A DNA stretch of 64,000 bases from Pseudomonas sp. GV085 (GTDB taxonomy: Bacteria > Pseudomonadota > Gammaproteobacteria > Pseudomonadales > Pseudomonadaceae). Position 1 is the first letter of the stretch. Every line of letters begins with the position of its first letter. The notes beneath the pieces were generated by a model. That model had not been told where the DNA came from, ran no database searches, and was given only the letters and a program-made list of their open reading frames with translations. Below, piece after piece: positions 16,385-24,993 of the stretch. The DNA lies in NCBI RefSeq assembly GCF_003050925.1, contig NZ_QAOV01000019.1, positions 1 to 64,000 on the forward strand, written 5' to 3'. Both the position numbers and the translations under genes were made by a program.

Positions 16385-17287
16385 ATGAATTTTTCACTGC
16401 GTCAACTGACCCTCGCCGTTGCCTTGTGCGGGTTGACCACCACGACCTTCGCCGCTGGCAGCGGCAAATCGCTGCGCGTGCTGGCCTCCTTGCCCATAAC
16501 TTATGGTCTCGGTGAGGTGCTGCTCAAAGGCACCGATGTCAGCCTTGAACGCGCAGCCCCGGCCAATTTGCCCGGCAGCCGCCAGACCGCCTACTTCACC
16601 GGCCGGGGTGCCCCGGCGCTGGCCGGACTGGCGAACGATGCCGACGCGGTGATCGGCCTGCGCTCACTGTGGCCGGATGACCCGCTGTACCCGATCTCCC
16701 GGCGCAGCAATATCCGCATCGTCGAAGTCGATGCCGCCCGCCCGGTGGATGGCGCCCTGCCCGGCATTGCCGTGCAGCCCGACAACAAGGTCGACGGGCT
16801 GAACAGCCAGCCGTGGTTCTCCAGCAATAACATGGGGCGCATGGCCGATGTGATGGCGGCGGATCTGGTACGCCTGGCTCCCGAGGCCAAGCCGAAAATC
16901 GACGCCAACCTGGCAGCGCTCAAACAGCGTTTACTCAAGCTCAGCGCCGACAGCGAAGCGCGGCTGGCCAATGCGGATAACCTCAGTGTGATGAGCCTCA
17001 GCGATCATTTCGGCTATCTGATCGGCAGCCTCAACCTGGAATCGATTGGCCAGGACACACGCCCGGATGCCGAATGGACAGCCGAAGCACTCGAGCAACT
17101 GGGCACGACGCTCAAGGACAATGACGTGGCGGTGGTGCTGCATCACCGGCAGCCGTCGGATGCGCTGAAAGCGGTGATTGCCGGGTCGGGTAGCCGGTTG
17201 GTGGTGTTGAGTACCGATGCCGAGGATCCGGTGGCGGAGCTGGAGGGGAATGTGGACTTGCTGATCAAGGGGCTGAGTGGCGCGTAA
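16385..17287 (+). CDS. fpvF: Second periplasmic binding protein, FpvF-like
   Basis: A 300-aa protein with signal peptide residues 1-23 (LTLAVALCGLTTTTFAAG) and a TroA-like fold: LRVLASLPITYGLGEVLL at the start and VLSTDAEDPVAELEGNVDLL at the end. Metal ligands differ from FpvC (SDHFG, HHRQPS). In P. aeruginosa FpvF binds pyoverdine and pairs with FpvC. It is the last gene of the operon, and its stop codon lies in the left arm of a REPIN. Confidence 0.8.
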   Translation: MNFSLRQLTLAVALCGLTTTTFAAGSGKSLRVLASLPITYGLGEVLLKGTDVSLERAAPANLPGSRQTAYFTGRGAPALAGLANDADAVIGLRSLWPDDPLYPISRRSNIRIVEVDAARPVDGALPGIAVQPDNKVDGLNSQPWFSSNNMGRMADVMAADLVRLAPEAKPKIDANLAALKQRLLKLSADSEARLANADNLSVMSLSDHFGYLIGSLNLESIGQDTRPDAEWTAEALEQLGTTLKDNDVAVVLHHRQPSDALKAVIAGSGSRLVVLSTDAEDPVAELEGNVDLLIKGLSGA

Positions 17288-17395
17288 TCCTGTAGGAGCT
17301 GGCTTGCCAGCGATGGGCTCATAGGCACCGCGTTCATCCATCAAGTACTTGTCTTCGTTAACGTCCTTCGCTGGCAAGCCAGCTCCTACAGGATT
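17286..17395. repeat. REPIN with 28-base perfect arms
   Basis: Inverted arms at 17286-17313 and 17368-17395 (both built on CTGTAGGAGCTGGCTTGCCA) match over 28 bases, and further pairing continues outwards after one G-T pair. The fpvF stop codon (17285-17287) touches the left arm. Confidence 0.85.
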
Positions 17396-17440
17396 GCGCG
17401 CCGCATACAAGTTTCCTGTGCACAAACTCCAGACCTGAAA

Positions 17441-17478
17441 AAGCCCGCTGACTGTCACCAGTCCAGCGGGCTTCTTTT
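17441..17478. terminator. Bidirectional terminator between fpvF and mbtH
   Basis: AAGCCCGCTG (17441-17450) pairs with CAGCGGGCTT (17464-17473), with an inner GACTG/CAGTC stem. A T-run follows on the plus strand and an A-run precedes it for the minus strand, so it suits both convergent units. Confidence 0.85.
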
Positions 17479-17489
17479 TGCATGACGAA

Positions 17490-17717
17490 TCAGCGCGCCA
17501 CAGCCGCCTGCTCATCCATTTTCTGCCGCAGGCTCAATGGGCGCATGTCGGTCCAGGTTTCTTCGATGTAGGCCAGGCATTCTTTTTTCAGCCCGCTTTT
17601 GCCCACGGTGCGCCAGCCTTGTGGCACGGCTTTGTAGTCGGGCCAGATCGAGTACTGCTCTTCGTGGTTGACCACGACCTGAAAGAGGATGTCCTCGCGG
17701 TCGAATACTGACGTCAT
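17490..17717 (-). CDS. MbtH-like protein
   Basis: A 75-aa MbtH-family protein. The family pattern is clear: FQVVVNHEEQYSIWP, PQGWRTVGKSG and CLAYIEETWTDMRPLSLR. Such proteins bind NRPS adenylation domains and are needed for their folding or activity, here most likely those of PvdL and the other pyoverdine synthetases. It lies downstream of pvdH on the same strand but has its own PvdS box at 17778-17801. The equivalent gene in P. aeruginosa also sits next to pvdH. Confidence 0.93.
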   Translation of the reverse strand: MTSVFDREDILFQVVVNHEEQYSIWPDYKAVPQGWRTVGKSGLKKECLAYIEETWTDMRPLSLRQKMDEQAAVAR

Positions 17718-17777
17718 GGTGTCTCTCCATCGTTATCGGGCGGGCTGCGCCGTGTGCACAGCCGTTATGTAGAAGGA

Positions 17778-17801
17778 ACGGTCCGCAGGGCGGAAAATTT
17801 A
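17778..17801 (-). promoter_or_regulatory. PvdS iron-starvation box for mbtH
   Basis: On the minus strand TAAAT (17797-17801), exactly 16 bases, CGT (17778-17780). The -35 part overlaps the pvdH stop codon. It lies about 60 bases before the mbtH start. Confidence 0.65.
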
Positions 17802-19199
17802 AAGAGTGGTGGCGGCGGCGGTCAGGGCCCGGCCGAAAATCTCGGCCACACGATCGATTTCGGCTGCGGTAATCACCAGTGGCGGCAGGAAACGCACCAC
17901 CGCGCCATGGCGACCACCGAGTTCCAGGATCAAGCCACGCTTGAGGCATTCGCGCTGAACCAGCGGTGCCAGGCGGGCGAAAGCCGGCGGATGACCTTGG
18001 GCATCCAGCACGCCCGTCGGGTCAACCAACTCGACACCGAGCATCAAGCCACGACCACGAATGTCGCCCAGTTGCGGGAAGTCTCGCTGCAGGATGCGCA
18101 GGTGTTCGGCCAGCCGATCGCCCATGGTGGCGGCATGTTCGCAGACCTTGTGTTCGACCAGATAACGCATCACCGCGGAACCGGCGGCCATGGCCATCTG
18201 GTTGCCACGGAACGTCCCCGCATGGGCACCCGGCAGCCAGGTGTCGAGCCAGTCACGGTAGACCACCACCGCCAGCGGCAGGCTGCCGCCGATGGCTTTG
18301 GACATCACCACCACATCGGGGATGATCCCGGCGTGTTCGAAGGCAAACATCTTGCCGGTGCGGGCGAAGCCACTCTGGATTTCATCGACGATCAGCGCAA
18401 CACCCGCCTGCTCAGTGATCCGCCGCACACCGCGCAACCAGTCCAGATCCGCCGGGATCACCCCGCCCTCGCCCTGCACCGCTTCCACGATCACCGCCGC
18501 CGGCAATTGCACGCCGGCCTCGGGATCGTTGAGCAGGTTTTCCAGGTAACTCAGGTTGGCCTTGACCCCTTGCGCGCCGCCGAGCCCGAACGGGCAGCGG
18601 TAATCGTATGGGTACGGCATGAACTGCACGCCGCTGCCGAGCAAGGCGCCCAAGGGCTTTTTCGGCCCGAGGCTGCCCATCAGGCTCAACGCGCCCTGAC
18701 TCATGCCGTGATAACCGCCCTGGAACGAGATCACGGTGCTTCGGCCGGTGGCGGTGCGCACCAGTTTCAGTGCAGCTTCCACGGCGTCGGTGCCAGTGGG
18801 GCCACAGAACTGGATCTTCGCTTCGCCAGCCAGCGCTGGCGGCAACAGGCCGAACAGGTCCTGAACGAACTGGTCTTTGACCGGCGTGGTCAGGTCCAGG
18901 GTATGCAGCGGCAGTTCATCGGCCAGCACTTGTTGAATGGCTTCGATCACCACCGGGTGGTTATGCCCCAGGGCCAGGGTCCCGGCACCGGCCAGGCAGT
19001 CGATGAACGTGCGGCCTTCGACATCCTCGACGTAAATGCCCTTGGCGCGCTTGAGCGCCAGGGGAATGCGTCGCGGATAGCTGCGGGCGTTGGATTCCTG
19101 CCGGCTCTGACGCGCGAGCAATGGCGATTCGTTGAATTGATAAAGCGTCTCGGCGGGCGTCACCGGCTGCTCTTCGATAAGGCTGGTAGCGACTGACAT
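17799..19199 (-). CDS. pvdH: Diaminobutyrate-2-oxoglutarate aminotransferase PvdH
   Basis: A 466-aa class III PLP aminotransferase that converts aspartate semialdehyde with an amino donor to L-2,4-diaminobutyrate, a pyoverdine building block used by PvdL. Visible are DCLAGAGTLALGHNHP near the start, FCGPTGTDAVEAALKL, SFQGGYHGMSQGAL, IVDEIQSGFARTGKMF with the cofactor Asp, and the PLP Lys in VVMSKAIGGSLPLAV. The ATG at 19199 follows GAGGGG; a longer frame adds 14 unlikely residues. A PvdS box lies about 37-60 bases upstream. It is separated from dsbS by a REPIN. Confidence 0.92.
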   Translation of the reverse strand: MSVATSLIEEQPVTPAETLYQFNESPLLARQSRQESNARSYPRRIPLALKRAKGIYVEDVEGRTFIDCLAGAGTLALGHNHPVVIEAIQQVLADELPLHTLDLTTPVKDQFVQDLFGLLPPALAGEAKIQFCGPTGTDAVEAALKLVRTATGRSTVISFQGGYHGMSQGALSLMGSLGPKKPLGALLGSGVQFMPYPYDYRCPFGLGGAQGVKANLSYLENLLNDPEAGVQLPAAVIVEAVQGEGGVIPADLDWLRGVRRITEQAGVALIVDEIQSGFARTGKMFAFEHAGIIPDVVVMSKAIGGSLPLAVVVYRDWLDTWLPGAHAGTFRGNQMAMAAGSAVMRYLVEHKVCEHAATMGDRLAEHLRILQRDFPQLGDIRGRGLMLGVELVDPTGVLDAQGHPPAFARLAPLVQRECLKRGLILELGGRHGAVVRFLPPLVITAAEIDRVAEIFGRALTAAATTL

Positions 19200-19235
19200 C
19201 TCTCGACCCCTCAATAAGGTTTTCCTGTTCTGGAA

Positions 19236-19260
19236 ACGCATCAGCGCTTGAGGGATTTAG
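19236..19260 (-). promoter_or_regulatory. PvdS iron-starvation box for pvdH
   Basis: Minus-strand CTAAATCCC begins at 19260; CTAAAT (19255-19260) is followed after exactly 16 bases by CGTTT (CGT at 19236-19238). This is a full match to the consensus I know for PvdS promoters. Confidence 0.85.
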
Positions 19261-19276
19261 GCGGTAACACGGATAC

Positions 19277-19396
19277 CTTGTAGGAGCGAGCTCTGCTCGC
19301 GATGGACTCAAGAACACCGCGTGCATTCAGAAAGCACGCGTTATCGTTATCGACCATCGTCGGAACGCCGCCCGGAGCAAGCTCGCTCCTACAGGG
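19277..19396. repeat. REPIN between dsbS and pvdH
   Basis: Ends CCTTGTAGGAGCGAGC and GCTCGCTCCTACAGG in inverted orientation around about 90 bases. Its right 43 bases (19352-19394) are identical to 53151-53193. Confidence 0.8.
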
Positions 19397-19408
19397 GGGT
19401 GGTGTTTT

Positions 19409-20731
19409 TCAGACGGGTTGCAGCGGCATCGTCAGCTCGACCCGCAAGCCGTCTGGCCGGCTATCGAATTGCAACGTACAACCGCAACGCTGAACGATGG
19501 CCTGGACAATCGCCAGCCCCAGACCACAACCGGTGCTCTGGCCGTTGCGCCAGAAACGCTGGGTCAGGTGTTGCAGATCTTCTTCGGCAATCCCCGGCCC
19601 ATGGTCGCGCACCACGAACTGCACACGATTGCCGGTGGTTTCCAGGCTCAACTCCACCGCTTTGTCGGCGGGTGTATGGCGCAGTGCGTTGTCGAGCAAG
19701 TTGCGCAGCGCGGCAATCGACAGCACGGCGGGCATTTGTACCGGCGCGGCGGAAACCTTGCCCGGGGCCTGAAACCTGATGCGTTGGCGATCGCCGCTTG
19801 CCGCGTCCTGGATCGCCAATTTCGCCACTTGCTCGGCGTTGCATTGCACACCGTCGTCAAATGACAGACTGCCCTCGACGCGCGCCAGCAACAGCAATTG
19901 TTCGAGGGTCCGGTGCATGCGGTCGGCGCCCTCTTCGGCCCGGGCCAGGGACTGGTCCCGGGCGCTGCCGTCAGTCATGCGCGCCACTTGCAGGTGGGTC
20001 TTGATCGCGGTCAGCGGGCTGCGCAGTTCGTGGGCCGCGTCCCCGGTCAGGCGACGTTCGCGCTCGATGGTCTTGCCGATGCGCTGGAGCAACTGGTTCT
20101 GGGTTTCCAGAAGGGGTTGCAACTCGCTGGGCAACGGCTGGATCTGCAAGGGTTCGAGGGAGTCGGCGCTGCGGCGCATCAAGGCGTCGCGCATGCGGTT
20201 GAGCGGCGCCAGTCCCTGGCCGATGCCCAGCCAGAGCAAACACAGGCAACCGAGCAGCGCCACGCCCACCGGCACCGAAGCGGCCAGCAGGATCGACATG
20301 TTCAACGCCTCACGCTCGATCTGCCGGTCGGCGGTGGTGATGCGCAGATCGCCCCGGGCCAATGTGAAGCTGCGCCATGGCGCGCCGTCGATCATCTGAT
20401 CGTGAAAACCGAGTTTCTCGGCCTCCAGGGCCTGCTGCGGTTCGGTGTGACTGCGGGCAAGGATTTCACCGCGCAACGAGCTGACCTGGCACGCCATGCC
20501 ACCTGGAATGTTCAACTGTTCGGCACTGAAGTGGGTGCCCTCGCCCTTGCTCGGCACGGGCGGCAGTTGCTCCATCAGGCCGGCGACCATGCGTGCCGAC
20601 GCCACCAGGCGCTGGTCGAGGGAAAACATCATTTGATTGCGCAGATCACTGAGCATCCAGGCCGCGGCCAAGGCCCAGATCAAGGCAAATGCGGCGCCGA
20701 GCGTCAGGCTCAGGCGCAAACGCAGACTCAT
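19409..20731 (-). CDS. dsbS: Sensor histidine kinase DsbS-like
   Basis: A 440-aa two-helix membrane kinase. Membrane segments are near residues 7-25 and 145-165, with a short periplasmic sensor between. The phospho-acceptor His is in DAAHELRSPLTAIKTHL, the N box in LRNLLDNALRH, and the G boxes in DHGPGIAEED and GCGLGLAIVQAI. It is translated from an ATG overlapping the response-regulator stop (TGATG). In P. aeruginosa the DsbRS pair responds to copper and controls dsbDEG; the same neighbours are here, so the same role is inferred. Confidence 0.85.
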   Translation of the reverse strand: MSLRLRLSLTLGAAFALIWALAAAWMLSDLRNQMMFSLDQRLVASARMVAGLMEQLPPVPSKGEGTHFSAEQLNIPGGMACQVSSLRGEILARSHTEPQQALEAEKLGFHDQMIDGAPWRSFTLARGDLRITTADRQIEREALNMSILLAASVPVGVALLGCLCLLWLGIGQGLAPLNRMRDALMRRSADSLEPLQIQPLPSELQPLLETQNQLLQRIGKTIERERRLTGDAAHELRSPLTAIKTHLQVARMTDGSARDQSLARAEEGADRMHRTLEQLLLLARVEGSLSFDDGVQCNAEQVAKLAIQDAASGDRQRIRFQAPGKVSAAPVQMPAVLSIAALRNLLDNALRHTPADKAVELSLETTGNRVQFVVRDHGPGIAEEDLQHLTQRFWRNGQSTGCGLGLAIVQAIVQRCGCTLQFDSRPDGLRVELTMPLQPV

Positions 20732-21411
20732 CACTTCGGTTCTTCTCCGCCATCAGCCGGCCCCAGGCGATAACCCAGGCCGCGCACGGTCTCGACAATG
20801 CCATTGCCGAGTTTACGCCGCAGGTGATGGATATGGACGTTGAGGGCGTTGCTTTCCAGTTCGTCGTTGAAGCCATAGACGCTGTCCTTGAGTTGCTCGG
20901 TGGACAGCACCCGCCCACGGTTGTGCAACAAGGCTTGCAGCAGCGATTGTTCGCGGCGCGACAGGTCCACCGGCTGTCCTGCGAGCGTGGTTTCGCGGCT
21001 GCTCGGGTCGTAGGTCAGGGCACCGTGTTCGATCAGGTTGACGCTGCGCCCCGCCACCCGTCGCAACAGCGTGTGCAGGCGTGCAGCGAGTTCACGCAAG
21101 TCGAACGGCTTGAGCAGATAATCGTCCGCGCCGGCTTGCAGGCCATCGACGCGGTCGGTGACCGAGTCCCGGGCGGTGAGGATCAAAACCGGCAACTCCA
21201 GGCCTTGATGGCGCAACTGTTGCAGCAGTTTGAGGCCATCTTCGTCCGGCAACCCGAGATCGAGCACCATGACATCGAATTCCGCCACCTTGAGCATCGC
21301 CCGGGCGGCGGACGCCGTGGCGACGTGCTCCACGGTCAGACCCTGGGCGGTCAGGCCAGCGACAATGCCGCTGGCGATCAGCTCATCGTCTTCGCAAACC
21401 AGTACGTGCAT
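20731..21411 (-). CDS. dsbR: OmpR-family response regulator DsbR-like
   Basis: A 226-aa regulator: receiver domain residues 1-115 with phospho-Asp in VMVLDLGLPDEDGLK and conserved Lys in LLKPFDLREL, then a winged-helix DNA-binding domain from about residue 128 to the end (SRREQSLLQALLHNRGRVLSTEQL). Divergent from dsbD, with an OmpR-type direct repeat in the gap. Cotranscribed with the kinase. Confidence 0.88.
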   Translation of the reverse strand: MHVLVCEDDELIASGIVAGLTAQGLTVEHVATASAARAMLKVAEFDVMVLDLGLPDEDGLKLLQQLRHQGLELPVLILTARDSVTDRVDGLQAGADDYLLKPFDLRELAARLHTLLRRVAGRSVNLIEHGALTYDPSSRETTLAGQPVDLSRREQSLLQALLHNRGRVLSTEQLKDSVYGFNDELESNALNVHIHHLRRKLGNGIVETVRGLGYRLGPADGGEEPK

Positions 21412-21498
21412 GGGGAGCCTCGTAGAAATAAAGCCTATTAAGCCGTTGACCGATTAAGTCGACATTATGCCGCAAGCGCCACCGCCACAAGGCCGGGG

Positions 21499-21518
21499 CG
21501 GTTAATCATCGGTTAATC
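21499..21518. promoter_or_regulatory. Probable DsbR binding site
   Basis: Direct repeat CGGTTAATC at 21499-21507 and 21510-21518, with an 11-base period, the normal spacing for two OmpR-family subunits. It lies 48 bases before the dsbD start in the divergent gap. Confidence 0.55.
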
Positions 21519-21565
21519 GCCACCCGCCACTGTGCACCTCATTAGCACAGGGCAAAGGCTTATTC

Positions 21566-23302
21566 ATGCATCGTCTGTTTTTACTTTTTACCCTCTTGAT
21601 CGCGGGCCTGGCCCAGGCGGGAACCAATCCGTTCGACACCAAACCTGAATTTCTCCCGGTTGATAAAGCATTCACGTTTACCTCCGAACGTCTGGAATCC
21701 GGTGAAACCCAGCTCTATTGGCAGATCTCCGACGGCTATTACCTGTACCAGAAACGCTTGAAGTACGACGGGTTGCCTGTCGGGCAGCATCCCGCGTTGC
21801 CGGAAGGTGAAGCTCACAGCGACGAGTTTTTCGGTGAACAGCAAGTCTACCGTCAGGGTCTGGAACTGAAGATTCCGGCGGGTGCCAGCGGCACGGTCAA
21901 GGTCAGTTACCAGGGTTGTGCCGATGCCGGTTTGTGTTATCCGCCGCAAACCAGAGTCGTGGACCTGGGCAATGCCAATGCGTTGAATACGGCCACTGAA
22001 GCACCGGACCAGGCGCTGGCCAGCAGCCTGCAACAACGGGCGCTGGGCTGGAGCCTTTTGCTGTTCTTCGGCCTGGGCCTGCTGCTGGCCTTCACGCCAT
22101 GTTCGTTGCCGATGCTGCCGATTCTGGCCGGGTTGATCGTCGGCAGCGGCGCCACGCCCAAACGCGGTTTCGCCCTGGCCAGCAGTTACGTGGTCAGCAT
22201 GGCGCTGGTGTATGCGGCGATGGGTGTGCTGGCCGCCTCCCTCGGGGCCAATCTGCAAGCCTGGCTGCAGAACCCTTGGTTGCTGGGCAGTTTCGCGGCG
22301 GTTTTCGTGGTGCTGGCGCTACCGATGTTCGGCTTCTTCGAATTGCAACTGCCGGTGGCCGTACGCGATCGCCTGGAAAACGTTTCGCGCAATCAACGTG
22401 GCGGCAATCTGATCGGCGCCGGGGTGCTGGGGGCGCTGTCCGGCCTGCTGGTCGGCCCATGCATGACCGCACCGCTGGCCGGTGCCCTGCTCTACATCGC
22501 GCAAAGCGGTAACGCGTTGCATGGCGGATTGATTCTGTTCGCCATGGGCATCGGTATCGGCGTGCCGCTGCTGTTGCTGGTGACCGTCGGCAATCGCTTC
22601 ATGCCCAAACCCGGCGCCTGGATGAACCTGGTCAAAGGCATTTTTGGCTTTCTGTTCCTCGCCACCGCGTTGCTGATGCTGCGTCCGGTGCTGGACGAAT
22701 CCCTGTGGGTCGGATTGTGCGGGGCGCTGCTGTTGATCACGGCCTACAGCGCCTGGAAACAGTCGGAAGATTTCGGCCGTATCGCGCACCTGTTTGGCGC
22801 CAGCTCGTTGCTGCTCGGTTTATGGGGTGGCCTGTTGGTGATCGGTGCGGCCGGAGGCAGTGACGATCCGCTCAATCCGTTGCAGGTCTACCGCGCCTCG
22901 AACCAGGCGGTGGCCGCCGTGCCGGTTGGCCACGATGCCTTCACCACCATCAAGGATCCGCAGGCACTGCAACGGGAACTCGACGCCGCGCAGGCTCAGG
23001 GCCAATGGGTGCTGCTGGACTACTACGCCGACTGGTGCGTGTCGTGCAAGGTCATGGAAAAACAGGTATTCGGCAAAGCCAATGTCATGGAAGCCCTGAG
23101 CGACGTGCGCTTGCTCCGACTGGACGTCACCGCCGACAATGCCGCCAGCCGCGAACTGCTCGGCCGTTACAAAGTGCCAGGGCCACCCAGCCTGTTGTGG
23201 ATCGGTGCTGACGGTGAAGAGCGTCGCAGCCAGCGCATCACCGGCGAGGTCGATGCCGATACTTTCCTGCAACGCTGGACCAACACCCGAGACGCCCGTT
23301 AA
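21566..23302 (+). CDS. dsbD: Protein-disulfide reductase DsbD
   Basis: A 578-aa inner-membrane electron carrier that passes electrons from cytoplasmic thioredoxin to periplasmic thiol proteins. Order: signal peptide 1-19, N-terminal DsbD-alpha domain with the Cys pair in QGCADAGLCYPP (residues about 114-125), eight-helix membrane domain with redox Cys in AFTPCSLPMLP and VGPCMTAPLAG, and a C-terminal thioredoxin domain with WCVSC (about residues 490-494). First of three dsb genes; overlaps the next by one base. It is the second-copy type found with dsbRS. Confidence 0.9.
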   Translation: MHRLFLLFTLLIAGLAQAGTNPFDTKPEFLPVDKAFTFTSERLESGETQLYWQISDGYYLYQKRLKYDGLPVGQHPALPEGEAHSDEFFGEQQVYRQGLELKIPAGASGTVKVSYQGCADAGLCYPPQTRVVDLGNANALNTATEAPDQALASSLQQRALGWSLLLFFGLGLLLAFTPCSLPMLPILAGLIVGSGATPKRGFALASSYVVSMALVYAAMGVLAASLGANLQAWLQNPWLLGSFAAVFVVLALPMFGFFELQLPVAVRDRLENVSRNQRGGNLIGAGVLGALSGLLVGPCMTAPLAGALLYIAQSGNALHGGLILFAMGIGIGVPLLLLVTVGNRFMPKPGAWMNLVKGIFGFLFLATALLMLRPVLDESLWVGLCGALLLITAYSAWKQSEDFGRIAHLFGASSLLLGLWGGLLVIGAAGGSDDPLNPLQVYRASNQAVAAVPVGHDAFTTIKDPQALQRELDAAQAQGQWVLLDYYADWCVSCKVMEKQVFGKANVMEALSDVRLLRLDVTADNAASRELLGRYKVPGPPSLLWIGADGEERRSQRITGEVDADTFLQRWTNTRDAR

Positions 23303-24156
23303 TGCTGACCTTCACCCTCGGCACCTTTGCCATTGCGCTTAATCACCTGCTGCTGATCAGTGCGCTGGCGCTGGCCACGTTTGTCGGCTGGCGGGTGGCC
23401 AAACGTGGCGGTGACAACCCCGAGTCGGTACTGTTCAGCCTGTTTCTACTGGGCATGCTGGCGGCCCGAATCGGTTTCGTGGTGGCCTATTGGGCCCACT
23501 ATCGCAACGATCCGTGGCAGGTCATCGACCTGCGCGATGGCGGTTTCCTCGCCTGGCCGGGGGTGATTGTGGTTTTGCTTGCCACGCTGTATCGCGGCTG
23601 GCGTCGCCCGGGTTTGCGCCGTCCATTGGGCATTGGCGTGGCCAGTGGCCTGGCGTTCTGGTTGTTGGCGACGTTCTCCCTGTCGATTTATGAACAAGGC
23701 ACACGCCTGCCGGAAATCGCCCTGCGCAACGCCGCCGGCGAAACCGTGCAACTGACCGACTACAAGGGCGGCCCGTTGGTGATCAATCTCTGGGCCACCT
23801 GGTGCCCGCCGTGCCGCCGGGAAATGCCGGTACTGGAAAACGCCCAGCAACACCGGCCAGACCTGACCTTCCTGTTCGTCAATCAGGCGGAAAGCATGCA
23901 AAGCGTCGCGACCTTTCTGGAAACCCAAGGCCTGAGCCTGTCCAACGTGCTGTTCGACGGCGGCGGGCGTCTGAGCCAGGCCGTCGGCTCCATGGCGTTG
24001 CCGACTACGCTGTTCTACAGTCCCGAAGGTCGCCTGCTGGGCAGCCATTTGGGCGAGTTGTCGGACGCCAGCCTGGCCCGCGCACTGGAAAACTTCGATA
24101 CCGTACCTGCCACCTCCTCAAGGAAATTGCCATGTCCCGCCTCCGCCACCTGCTGA
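23302..24156 (+). CDS. Membrane-anchored TlpA/DsbE-type thiol oxidoreductase
   Basis: A 284-aa protein with four membrane helices in the first 130 residues and a C-terminal TlpA-like thioredoxin domain whose redox motif is WATWCPPCRREMP (about residues 163-175). The helical part resembles a shortened Lgt-like membrane domain fused to the redox domain. It probably takes electrons from DsbD and reduces targets in the periplasm, such as DsbG. In P. aeruginosa this gene is called dsbE in the dsbDEG operon. It overlaps dsbG by 25 bases. Confidence 0.85.
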   Translation: MLTFTLGTFAIALNHLLLISALALATFVGWRVAKRGGDNPESVLFSLFLLGMLAARIGFVVAYWAHYRNDPWQVIDLRDGGFLAWPGVIVVLLATLYRGWRRPGLRRPLGIGVASGLAFWLLATFSLSIYEQGTRLPEIALRNAAGETVQLTDYKGGPLVINLWATWCPPCRREMPVLENAQQHRPDLTFLFVNQAESMQSVATFLETQGLSLSNVLFDGGGRLSQAVGSMALPTTLFYSPEGRLLGSHLGELSDASLARALENFDTVPATSSRKLPCPASATC

Positions 24157-24899
24157 CCCTGAGCCTCGGTGCGGCCCTGATTCACCTGCCAACGGTGCAG
24201 GCCGAAGAGTTGCCCGATGCCATCAAGAAAATCGAGGCCAAGGGCGCGAAAATCGTCGGCCAGTTCGACGCCCCCGACGGCTTGCGCGGTTATGCCGCGC
24301 AATACCAGAGCCGCGGCATGGCGCTGTACCTGACCCCTGATGGCAAACACGTGTTGCTGGGCAATCTGTATGACGCCGAGGGCAATGACCTGAGCAGCGC
24401 ACCGTTGCAGAAACTGGTGTATGCCCCGATGGCCAAGGAAGTCTGGGCCAAGTTCGAAACCAGCAACTGGATCGGCGACGGCAAGAAGGATGCGCCGCGC
24501 GTGGTGTACCTGTTCAGTGACCCGAACTGCCCGTACTGCAACATGTTCTGGGAACAGGCCCGGCCGTGGGTCAAGGCCGGCAAGGTGCAGTTGCGCCACA
24601 TCATGGTGGGCATCATCCGCGAGGATAGCCCGGGGAAATCCGCTGCACTGCTCGCCGCCAAAGACCCGGAAAAAGCCCTGCAGGATCACGAAGCCGCTGG
24701 CAAGGGCAGCTCGCTCACGGCCTTGAAGGAAGTGCCGCCGGTGATTCAGGCAAAGCTCACGGCCAACATGCAATTGATGGAAGATCTGGAGTTGCAGGCG
24801 ACACCGGCGATTTTCTACATGGACGACAAGGGTAATCTGCAACAGCAGCAAGGTGCGCCGTCGCCGGACAAACTGGCGAAGATCCTGGGGCCGAAGTGA
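24132..24899 (+). CDS. dsbG: Thiol:disulfide interchange protein DsbG
   Basis: A 255-aa periplasmic protein: signal peptide 1-24 (LLTLSLGAALIHLPTVQAEE), a dimerisation domain, then a thioredoxin domain with redox motif DPNCPYCNMFWEQ (CPYC) and the cis-Pro loop LQATPAIFY. The ATG at 24132 lies within the end of the preceding gene with AGGAAA before it. Members protect or isomerise exposed cysteines. Third gene of the unit. Confidence 0.88.
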   Translation: MSRLRHLLTLSLGAALIHLPTVQAEELPDAIKKIEAKGAKIVGQFDAPDGLRGYAAQYQSRGMALYLTPDGKHVLLGNLYDAEGNDLSSAPLQKLVYAPMAKEVWAKFETSNWIGDGKKDAPRVVYLFSDPNCPYCNMFWEQARPWVKAGKVQLRHIMVGIIREDSPGKSAALLAAKDPEKALQDHEAAGKGSSLTALKEVPPVIQAKLTANMQLMEDLELQATPAIFYMDDKGNLQQQQGAPSPDKLAKILGPK

Positions 24900-24905
24900 C
24901 TTCAG

Positions 24906-24980
24906 CGCCCCCATCGCGAGCAGGCTCGCTCCCACAGGGAAAGGTGATTACCTGTGGGAGCGGGCCTGCTTGCGATGGCG
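24906..24980. repeat. REP pair after dsbG
   Basis: CCATCGCGAGCAGGCTCGCT and the inverted TGTGGGAGCGGGCCTGCTTG flank a short linker. The element fills the convergent gap between dsbG and the hydrolase gene. Confidence 0.8.
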
Positions 24981-24993
24981 TCGGTAGATTCAA

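Noticed and set aside
13702..17287. Zinc uptake operon znuABC
   Set aside because: The ABC genes are of the ZnuABC type, but the preceding PepSY, Cys-containing and anchor proteins, the second binding protein at the end and the pyoverdine neighbours fit fpvGHJKCDEF. No His-rich zinc loop is seen in the binding protein.
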